Notes under the pieces: model-generated
What the model was told of the DNA's origin: nothing
Seen by the model: the letters and a program-made list of their open reading frames with translations, nothing else
Database searches by the model: none
Position numbers and translations under genes: made by a program
In this document: positions 56,006 through 64,000 of the stretch, piece after piece
Numbering within the stretch: position 1 is the stretch's first letter
Layout: every line of letters starts with the position of its first letter
Assembly (NCBI GenBank): GCA_022578965.1
Contig: MU400547.1
Coordinates: 186,001-250,000, forward strand
Length of the DNA stretch: 64,000 bases
Direction: 5' to 3'
Source: Xylaria sp. FL1777
Lineage: Eukaryota > Ascomycota > Sordariomycetes > Xylariales > Xylariaceae

Positions 56006-56956
56006 ATGTGTCGAGCTTCCCGCTCCGCTTGGGCGACTAGCCGTGCCAACCCCTTTACGTCGACCTACGGCTTATGGCGTCTTCCACGAGTTGTATCTTC
56101 GTATTCACTCCATCAAACCTATGCTTCTACAAAAACATCGATGCAAATTACTCAGTTACAAGCATCTCAAGCGACTTGTTCAACGCAGCCTCAGCACGTC
56201 CAAATTGCTGCAGAACGGTTAGCAAGTACGGGTATACTCAAAATAAATCTTGACTTCCCTGACGACGACAGCCAATATCTCAAGCAATTGGTTCTCAATC
56301 TTCATAAGTACCATGGCCATATGCTCCCTATCACACACAGTGCAAGTCGGGGTTGGTTCTGGGACATTCGCCCGAGTGCTGCCAACTTCCAGACGGCGAA
56401 CTGTCAAGCTCGCTCTGAAACGATGGAGGAATTCCCATGGCATACAGATTGCAGCTACGAGAACCCAACTCCGAGGTACTTCGCCCTTCAAGTTCTTCGG
56501 CCAGATCGATATGGAGGCGGGGTACTATCGCTCATGAACGTTCAAGGTCTGAGTGAACGACTCTCGTCGACCACTCGGGTGGCCCTAATGCGCCCCGATT
56601 ACAAAATCACAACCCCCATGGAATTCTACAAGCAGTCTAAGCAGCACCACATCACCGGAAATCTGTTTGCAACCGATTCGGATGGTCGGCCCAGCATGCG
56701 ATTCAGGGGCGACATAGTCACCGCACTAAATAGCAATGCATCTCAGGCGCTAGAAGATCTCAAGCAATGCCTAACAGCAGCTGCCGCCGAACCAGAGATA
56801 ACTATGCACCTTTCCGCAGTAGACTTGCCCGAGCGAACCATTGTGTTGGTTGATAACCGCCGGTGGCTACATGCACGAACTGACGTCAAAGACCCCGAAA
56901 GACACCTGCGTCGTATACGCTGGGGTGCAGTTCCGTTTCCTAGCATTTCCCCATAA
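56006..56956 (+). CDS. TauD-like Fe(II)/2-oxoglutarate dioxygenase
   Basis: An intron-less frame. ATG 56006 gives 316 residues; an in-frame ATG at 55883 would add 41 residues of low-complexity Lys/Cys/Tyr sequence and is less likely. The iron-binding facial triad is present: HTD in EFPWHTDCSYE (His near 146) and the distal His in RRWLHARTDV (near 289). The 2-oxoglutarate-binding Arg lies shortly after (RHLRRIRW). The first 40 residues are rich in Arg, Ser and Trp without acids, resembling a mitochondrial presequence. TauD-family enzymes hydroxylate, desaturate or otherwise oxidise small acids and amino-acid-derived products. Flanking ATP-grasp and adenylating enzymes point to a tailoring role in a small pathway. 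It could instead act alone in sulfonate or amino-acid breakdown. Confidence 0.88.
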   Translation: MCRASRSAWATSRANPFTSTYGLWRLPRVVSSYSLHQTYASTKTSMQITQLQASQATCSTQPQHVQIAAERLASTGILKINLDFPDDDSQYLKQLVLNLHKYHGHMLPITHSASRGWFWDIRPSAANFQTANCQARSETMEEFPWHTDCSYENPTPRYFALQVLRPDRYGGGVLSLMNVQGLSERLSSTTRVALMRPDYKITTPMEFYKQSKQHHITGNLFATDSDGRPSMRFRGDIVTALNSNASQALEDLKQCLTAAAAEPEITMHLSAVDLPERTIVLVDNRRWLHARTDVKDPERHLRRIRWGAVPFPSISP

Positions 56957-58051
56957 GATCTAATTCCAACATCCTTGTTCTGGTGGAGATGTGTTGCACT
57001 GGGCGTGATTCGGGTCACGTGGGACAGAGAAAAGGAATGAGACTAGGGGAAGTAGAAGTAGCCGAGAGATAGTTGAAAACTTAATAAGACAGCTCTTATC
57101 CAGTCAAGCAAGGAACAGTATAGTGATTGTGTGAACTTGTTGTTGGCTAGACTAATTGTGAATGTGTAAGGGATTTACCAATTGCCAAATGAAAAATTAA
57201 CTGTTCCTTATTGTAATCAGCTAATCTGATGAGACTACATATGCACCACGCCGAAAGCTGAAAGTTAAGGTTTCTCTTGTGTACAGCCAGCCATTGTACA
57301 GATTCGAAGGCGATCAACACCCCTGGCACTTCTTACTATTGGCTGGAAACTGTTGCCACATCCGCTCATCTAAAGCCACCATCGGAAAGGGGTATCCGAC
57401 CTGCCGGTGTTTAGCTAGGGTATAATCACCTACTAGCAAAAGACTTTTATTTCAAAGGACAACCTTCCGGTCTAAGACTTCATTTGGTTCCAAAATAATA
57501 GGGGAAACGTAACATTCACTGGGAGTCTTGACAGATGTTTTCACAGTAAAGTCAGCCACCCGGCGCTATAAGTCTTGGCGGCTCGCAAAACGCCAATCAA
57601 CAGCATTCTTCACCAAAGTGGTTGACCGAGGCGTTAGTATCTTCAGCTGCATTTCGCGTCGGAGTCAGATTACAACCAGCCATGAATTGCCCCTAAGTGT
57701 TGTCGCCGACGCAATATTGACTAATGGAATGTTTTGATATCGTAATACTCATGGCTCTGGCAGCTTGGCAAGGATCATGATACCCAGCTTGCAACTAGTA
57801 AGGATGTTGGCGAGCAGTAGCCGCCAAACACTCCGGGCTAGATTGTCCCGTCTTGATGTCTGTTGTTACATCTCACCCGGAACAGACGGAAAAAGATTAA
57901 GCCCTAGTATGTATTAGCTAACATAACCCGCTAATATGCGTCGCCTTCAAAACCGCTTGCCGATCCAAGTACGTCTTGGATAGGTCAGTAGCCGATTGTT
58001 CAACGAGACAATCCATTGGCCGATTCTTGTCTAATCTCTAGAACTTACATC
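56957..58051. other. Intergenic region
   Basis: About 1.1 kb between the dioxygenase and the adenylating enzyme. A 69-codon frame at 57528 has no family features and is not called. It presumably holds the promoter of the next gene. Confidence 0.45.
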
Positions 58052-59554
58052 ATGGATACTGACGTCTACTCCTTGCAGGATGTACTAGCTATTGCTAAGA
58101 TCCATCCTTTTTACAATCAGGAAACAAAGTATCCGCCCGATGCCTGTGCTGTTCGGGCTGCCAGGAAACGGGTAGCAGAGCAAGAAGTGGAAGTAGATCT
58201 GAAGCTATTTCCGTTACTCTGGAAGAACGATTTGTAAATGGCCTAGTATCTATACGAATTGTGTCTTCGAAGCAATTGCTAACCATTTTAAGATATACAA
58301 CCATTGAACGACTCGTCGATGACACGAGCTCGGAGAATACGTATCGCCGCAGCGTCTACGCTAGCACTACTGGAGGAGGCTATGGAAATAAACCTTTATT
58401 CTTCGCAACTGATACAGACGAAAACCGCAAGCAAAGAGCGACTTTTGGTCAATTGCTTCGAACGATAGGAGTAGTCATCCCTGGTGACTGGGTTTTGACG
58501 GTGCATAGTGCCGGTGAACTCTACAGGTAAATAATCAACTCCTATACAAAGAAAGTGTACTAATGGAGAGCCGACTAGATCTTTGGACCTCATCCTCGAA
58601 GTCCTAGAAAATGCTGGGGCCTCAGTACTTAGCGCAGGCAATCATATGTCAGCGGCCCAGGTGACCGCAATGCTGGCCAAGTACCACGTCAATGTCTTAA
58701 CTGGCGATAGCAGCCAGATCATTCAAATTGTACACCACATCTCGACTCTCCCTCGAGAGGAGCGTGACCAAATCAAGCTGGACAAGATCATTTACACGTC
58801 AGAAGTGCTCACCTCAGCGCAACGAGCACACGTAGGAAAAGTTCTCGGTCCAATCAAGATATTCTCTATATTTGCGAGTGCAGAAGCGGGCCCTTGGACA
58901 GCTAATAGTCCTGATATGACGGGAGATGGTAGTCTCACGAGTTCTGTCGACTTTATCTTCGATACACGCGCAACGTTGATTGAGATTTTCCCACCCGCCT
59001 GCACGCAGGCTGATTCTCCCATACCCCTCCCCCTCCCTGACGGCGAACAGGGGATTGTGGTTCAGACCTCTCTCACTCGTCTACGAAATCCGCTTGTGCG
59101 CTACGTGACCGGTGACGTTGGATCGCTCCATCCTCTCCCGGATCGCGCTCGTGCCTTACTATCTGATGATGACTGGCGCCACTTCCGCGTTCTTCGTCTC
59201 GCAGGCCGCGACCGTCGATTCAGTTTTGATTGGGATGGGGAGTACATTGAATTCGAGGGCTTGGCATCCGTGATAGATGCAGAGAGCGCGGTCCTGCAAT
59301 GGCAAGTGATTCTAGGTACGATGGAGCCATCTCAAGAGTCATCTCTAGAGGTCCGTATCCTCTGTGCCATGCGAGGTGAAGATTCTTCCTCGGTGAAACT
59401 AGCCATCGCTGGTCGGCTTACCGAGTTCTTGCATGTTTATGATAAGAACAGCCACAGGTTTCAGCTAAAATTTGTCGAAGGCATAGACGGCTTTGAGCGA
59501 AGCACCACAGGACGCAAAGTCATCAAGTTCATAGACCGTTACAACAAGCGGTAG
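58052..59554 (+). CDS. PaaK-like adenylate-forming enzyme
   Basis: Exons 58052-58233, 58293-58526 and 58579-59554 join in frame across 59- and 52-bp introns, giving 463 residues. An in-frame ATG at 58016 would add 12. The motifs are those of phenylacetate-CoA-ligase-type ANL enzymes: a P-loop-like STTGGGYGNKP (near 85-95), IFASAEAGPW in the place of the YG.(T/S)E motif, RYVTGD (near 312), GRDRRFSFDWDGEYIEFE (near 348) and a C-terminal GRKVIKFID (near 450) with a candidate catalytic Lys. Length fits the PaaK group rather than the longer NRPS adenylation domains. Such enzymes activate a carboxylic acid as acyl-AMP and often transfer it to CoA, a carrier or an amine. No carrier domain is fused. 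Together with the ATP-grasp and TauD genes it suggests a compact biosynthetic set. The acid substrate is unknown. Confidence 0.82.
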
Positions 59555-60703
59555 TTAACACCCGCTATTAATTCCCAAAATTTATCATGAGGTTAAATGT
59601 CGAGTTGGTGGCCATAAATACCGTTGTTGTCAATTCCGCAATAACGGCGTCGTTTTGCGACATTAAACCATTTTATTTGTCGGTTATAGTGAGTTGGGTC
59701 GAAGAAACTTTAAGAGATAACTCCGCACCAGAATACAAGGAGAGAGGCCACATCCTACGCTTCCTAGTATTGATTGATCAACTGAATAAGGGGAGTATAA
59801 CGATTAAAGTCAAAAGTTAATAACTAATTACCTCCAGTAACTTTTTATTACTGCCGTAAACATCCATCACAATAATGAAAAGATTATGCCTATACCCTCA
59901 GCCAGCCGTATGACTAAGCTAGAATTAGCCACTCAGGGGCTGATTAGGTCTAGTTACCCCACTACTCTTGTTTGTGAGAATGTGCTTTTTTTTCTTTTTC
60001 TTCTTTTTTTAGCCTCAAGGCTTGATGGCATCAGCACTAAAATGGCCAGAGTCATTCCGAGTCTGCTATTCCACACGGAGATGGATCGACCTACACTTCT
60101 AAGTACAATGACTTGAGGTCAAGCAATTGGAAACTCTCTTGATCATAATAGATGAATTAAACATAACAATAACAACTGAAAACGCGTGTCTCCTATGCGT
60201 GTACTGCTAGCTGAGTCAATAGATTTCGGTGGCAATAATGTAATGTTAGACTTTACATAAGTATTCCAGGCATTGATGCTATTCTCGGTGTCAAAGACAA
60301 CGGTGGTGGTCCTCACAGCAAGTTCCTTGGTTCCTTGAGATACAGCTTCTAGCAATCGTAACACTAACCCCTCATATTTTTTCTCGTGTCGACATATCAA
60401 GATATATAGAAATAATAATCTGCCCAACCCTAATGAGCCTGACAGTACTACCATGCTAAGTGCAGGAAAAGGTACCTATCGCAGTGGGAGGCTGTGACCG
60501 CCAGCCTGCTTCTCAGCTTCAGAAGTGCTACCACACCTATAGAGCTTTGTGTGTTATGTGGGCGTTTATGCTCCCCGTCTCCAAGTTTCTCTCATATCTC
60601 CTTCTTCTTCCCACTAGAGAGACACAGAGAAGCCGGAACAATTAGCTATCAATAAGCTCCTAGAACATATCAACTGATTTTCGCCTAAGCAGGAAAGAGA
60701 CAG
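59555..60703. other. Intergenic region
   Basis: About 1.1 kb. A 77-codon frame with an ATG at 59587 lacks recognisable features and is not called. It contains a short T-rich microsatellite near 59988-60010. Confidence 0.45.
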
Positions 60704-62569
60704 ATGATACCTACTATGTTACAATATCTTTGTCTTGTTCTATTTGTCGTTCCCTTCCATAAAGGGGTAACAGTCGGCTACGAAAAGCCCGGACTTGTCT
60801 CGTTGCCACTTCGGGGGCGCGTAACCTCTACACAAATACGCCGGTCCATCGATAGAAGAGATGAAGATCTTTATAGCCCCCTCTCTGGCAACATAACCTC
60901 AGCCATTTACTATATCCAGCGTTAGGTCCCTGTGCTCCAGTTGTACTACGTGTGCTAACTCGCTTCTGGCAGTATACTTTGGCAACCCGCCCAATCAGGC
61001 CATAGAGGTCGCAATAGCCACCGACTATAACGACTTCTGGATCAACCCAAACTGTTCTGCCGTAAAGCAACAAGAGCAACGGGCTGAATGTGAGGCCAGG
61101 GGGCTCTATGATCCAGGGAAGTCGTCGACAGCCATCGATACACAAGTGAACGGCTCGATCACATACGCAGATGGTAGCTGGGCAAACTTCACTTATTACA
61201 CTGACCAGGTAACCCTGTTATCCGGCCAAGGACCCTCAGATGTGTCGTTTGGCGTTGCTACCAATAGCTCAAACAATCCGAGCGGCATCCTCGGCCTCGG
61301 CCTTGGCGCAGCCAGCAAGAACGGAGGTGAACGTAACTTTATCGACCAGTTAGCAAACCAGCAATTTACAAACAGCAAAGCCTTCAGTCTAGCTTTAGGC
61401 AATGGGGCTGCTGATGGTCAGGGGGTTATTATCTTTGGCGGCGTCGATACTAGGAAATTCGCTGGCAAACTCATTTCGAATGACATAATACCTCCCCAGG
61501 GAGACGACTACGCCCGCTTAGTATTCAAATGACGAGCCTGGGACTTACTCGCTCAGACGGGACTTTTAGTTCCTACGGAGACAGCGCTAATTCGGTGCTT
61601 GATATAGACGCAGGGACAACCTACACTTACGTACCTGACATCCTAATTCCATCCATCTATAACGATCTTCAGGCGAGATATTACGATGATATGGATATTG
61701 CTCTCGCGCCATGTGCGCAGCGTGCAAATAACTCTCAACTCCAGTTTACCTTTGGCAGCGCCACTATCAACGTTACCTTCTCAGAATTACTTCATTCCAA
61801 TTACAATGAATCAATGTGTTACGTGGGAATTCTACCCAAGGACAAATCACTCTCCGGGACCCTAGGGTTGAACTTCTTACGCTCTGCCTACGTAGTCTTT
61901 GACCAATCGTTGAACAAAATATCAATGCAGCAATATGTAAACTGTGGAAAGAATGAACAAGTCATTCCCGGTTCAGGGGTGGATAATTTTGTCGGAGAGT
62001 GCAACACCACCTCCTCTGGAGATGCGACGCCTTCTGAAACTGCGACACCTTCTGCAGACACGCCAACTGCTACGCCTTCACCAGACGGAGGTACCTCAGG
62101 TCTATCCACTGGCGGGAAAGCTGGTGTTGGTGTTGGCGTCGCAGTAGGTGTGTTGTCTATAATCGCTCTCCTCTACTTCTTCTTAGTCCGCTCTCGTCGA
62201 GGAGCGGCCGGGCAAACGGCACCTCCGCCACCAGATACCCAAAATGTAGGCTACCAGAGCCCCGAACTACAATCCTCGCCTCTTGGCCTTGCCCATCATC
62301 TCTCATCGGAGAATGGCACCCATATGTACGGTCAGCAGGTAAACGCACAAATGGCGGAAGCTCCTGTGAGCCCACAGTTTTTAATTACCGCGGAAGACCC
62401 GCAGCATTGGGACGCTCTAAATAAACAATCAAGCCCTCCAGCTACCGTGGTGATGGCGGATCCTCACATCCCTGAGCTCGAAGCCCAGAATTCGCCCACT
62501 GGCTACCTTATAACATCATCGCCAGCGATGACAGGTGGCTCAGAGCCTAGGGCGTCAAATATCTATTAA
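60704..62569 (+). pseudogene. Aspartic-protease-like surface protein with a frameshift
   Basis: Exon 1 (60704-60920) encodes a signal peptide (MIPTMLQYLCLVLFVV...) and a basic pro-site (RRSIDRR). A 52-bp intron with a CTAAC branch point leads to exon 2 at 60973, beginning YFGNPPNQ, the usual A1-protease N-lobe. Homology-like sequence continues through SFGVATNSSNNPSGILGLGLG to a stop at 61530-61532, and resumes in another frame with MTSLGLTRSDGTF from 61529. One additional base in the A-run at 61527-61529 would restore the frame, so this is a real one-base loss or a sequence error. The first catalytic triplet reads DYN instead of DTG and the second DAG, so activity is doubtful even if the frame is intact. 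The C-terminal part has a Ser/Thr/Pro stalk, one membrane segment (VGVGVAVGVLSIIALLYFFLV) and a cytoplasmic tail. Confidence 0.75.
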
Positions 62570-62689
62570 AGGCACGCCCCGGCTCAACCTCGACTTGATA
62601 CAGGAAGGATGATTATATATGAAGCCAATAACGGTTTCCAATGATTGCCTCCTATTTAAGGTCACCTGGCTCACGTTCTCTTTTCTCTC

Positions 62690-62741
<52 letters not shown>

Positions 62742-63182
62742 TTCTTTTTCCGAAGGATGTTTTTCCTCTCTTGTCGACTTTATGATATCGACATCGGTTT
62801 TCTTTATTAATGGAATCACATTCCCTAAGCTGTTGGAATAAGTGGATACAGTACACTCCATACCCTTGGGCTATATATATCACCTATCCCCTCTGACCTT
62901 TGGGTCACCTTCCTTACTTCTAGTCATCTTGAATACACTATTTTACTTGCTATATCGTACACTTCTTCATACCTTTGACATAAGCTAGACAATCACCTAC
63001 GGTCCTTAAATCTACAACTTGGGATTCGACAGAGATTATCTAAGAGTAATATGGAGATATTGACATCCGAGACCCGAGCTATTCACTCTGTTCACATGTT
63101 AGGTCGAGCCTGGTTGGCAAGCTTCAGTTTTGATAAAAAAAACGAATAATATTTATACTAGTTCCAGACAAGTACCCCCATC
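62570..63182. other. Intergenic region with CT microsatellite
   Basis: The 3' ends of two convergent genes. Apart from a CT/T tract no feature is seen. Confidence 0.5.
62695..62743. repeat. (CT)n microsatellite followed by a T run
   Basis: About nineteen CT units run directly into a ten-base T tract. It produces long artificial frames (Ser/Leu or Arg/Glu repeats) on both strands that are not genes. Confidence 0.9.
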
Positions 63183-64000
63183 CTAGAAACCTGCAGTACG
63201 CCTCACGATGTCTGCAACCTCTTTTGGCATTGTAAACTGTGGCGAGTGCCCGCTCGCAAGTGTCTCTGTCTTTACATCAATGTGTTCTGCCCTCAGTCTT
63301 TCCACCATAGATTCCTGGTATATAAGTGGAAGGCAAGTATCCTCCGATGTATAGATGTAGGTAATGGGAATCTCTCTCCATGCGCATCTTTCGATCTTCT
63401 GATACATGGCATTGCCATTCCAGATCTTGAAGTTCGAAACGTACTTCTCCGCCTCAGCTTCGTCATCCCAAGGACCCAAGAGCCGTTCACGGGGGGACCG
63501 TTCAACGGTGATCATGTCTTCGGCGATGTCGTATGCCAAAGGGATCAAGTCGACTATACCATTCGGAGTTAGCCACTACCATTCTTGAGCTCAATATTCG
63601 GATACTTCAACATTGTAGGGAGTTCTAGGACATAATTCCCAATTGAAAAAGCTCTTTGTACTAGCAAAGTTTCCAAAACAATCAAACCGCTTAAAGAACT
63701 GCTTACTGTGCCCCATCTCGACGACCTTGTCAATAGATGACATGTTCTCGAGAAGCGCGAAGGCAGTCATATAGATTATATGGCTAACGCCTCCCTTCAG
63801 ACCGCGTGCAGAGCGGGACTCAACACCCATGCCCGCCAGGGCATTTGAGCCGACCTGCCCGCCATAGGAATGCAAGACGGCGATTACGATGTGGCCATCG
63901 TTCAAGAGCCTTTCCACGTATGACCGGATGAACTCGGTATCCTCATTCAAGGAGGAAGTTGGTGGTCGCGCGCCATTCAACGTCGGCAATTCCGGCACAT
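63183..64000 (-). CDS. Alpha/beta hydrolase, 5' end cut by the window
   Basis: The gene enters from beyond 64000: no start codon in this frame lies inside the window. The visible part has AVLHSYGGQVG, the nucleophile elbow with Ser as likely nucleophile, then a segment with GGVSHIIYMTAF. After an intron it continues with REIPITYIYTSEDTCLP (catalytic acid) and ASGHSPQFTMP (catalytic His), ending RRTAGF at 63183. The intron is placed tentatively at 63706-63554 (GTAAGC...TATAG), which keeps the frame but is unusually long at 153 bp. A second short exon inside is possible. The HSYGG elbow and the GHSP C-terminus fit the large fungal family of AB-hydrolase-6-type proteins that act on small esters or lactones. 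Membership of the adjacent cluster is possible but unproven. Confidence 0.8.

Noticed and set aside
57528..57737. A 69-codon frame between the dioxygenase and adenylating enzyme
   Set aside because: The composition is Arg/Ser-rich without motifs; it is probably chance.
59587..59820. A 77-codon frame with ATG between the PaaK-like and protease-like genes
   Set aside because: No recognisable features and no promoter or homology evidence. It could be a small gene but is below my threshold.
62619..62883. Four overlapping frames at the CT microsatellite
   Set aside because: They are translations of (CT)n and (GA)n repeats giving Ser-Leu or Arg-Glu runs.
1..64000. CRISPR arrays, rRNA genes, bacterial operons or plasmid origins
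   Set aside because: None seen. Repeats present are microsatellites, minisatellites and transposon ends, and the intron-rich genes are eukaryotic.

Overview
The window looks like nuclear DNA of a filamentous ascomycete (Pezizomycotina, most likely a Sordariomycete). Short 49-90 bp introns with GT...AG ends and CTAAC-like branch points interrupt most genes. Typical fungal families are present: an NRPS, a Zn2Cys6 regulator, a cutinase, DUF2855, a Clr5-like fragment and an HSPA12-type Hsp70. An 8 kb AT-rich block carries the signature of repeat-induced point mutation (RIP).

Layout. 0.9-6.6 kb: an intron-less NRPS with an odd, partly vestigial domain order. 7-14.5 kb: an eight-exon Hsp70-like gene, a three-exon coiled-coil protein, a small conserved-looking protein and a CPPC thioredoxin. 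15.6-19.7 kb: a cysteine-containing surface protein with a Pro/Glu/Thr stalk and a GPI-type tail, then an APH-like kinase homologue whose catalytic Asp is Asn. 19.7-26.5 kb: gene-poor DNA leading to a 723-residue AmyR/COL-26-like Zn2Cys6 regulator. 30.8-42.8 kb: mostly housekeeping or degradative genes, namely a cutinase, a DUF2855 protein, a kinesin-14 (six exons reconstructed), a PlsC/LOA1-like acyltransferase and dihydroxyacid dehydratase.

44.5-53.4 kb is a nested transposon. A dead LTR retrotransposon (45051-52910; 193 bp LTRs differing only by transitions; 5 bp target duplication) sits inside a smaller element with terminal inverted repeats and a TA target duplication (44677-53413).

Immediately right of this block, 53.6-59.6 kb holds a compact trio: an ATP-grasp ligase-like enzyme divergently transcribed from a TauD-like Fe(II)/2-oxoglutarate dioxygenase, followed by a PaaK-like adenylate-forming enzyme. 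No canonical NRPS or PKS is seen beside them. Together they look like a small NRPS-independent biosynthetic cluster (carboxylate activation, amide or peptide ligation, oxidation), and this is the best candidate for an undescribed system here. A frameshifted aspartic-protease-like surface protein and an alpha/beta hydrolase cut by the window end lie beyond.

Exon structures were worked out by eye from splice motifs and reading-frame continuity. Where a junction could not be resolved this is stated. No database search was possible, so family names rest on recognised motifs.
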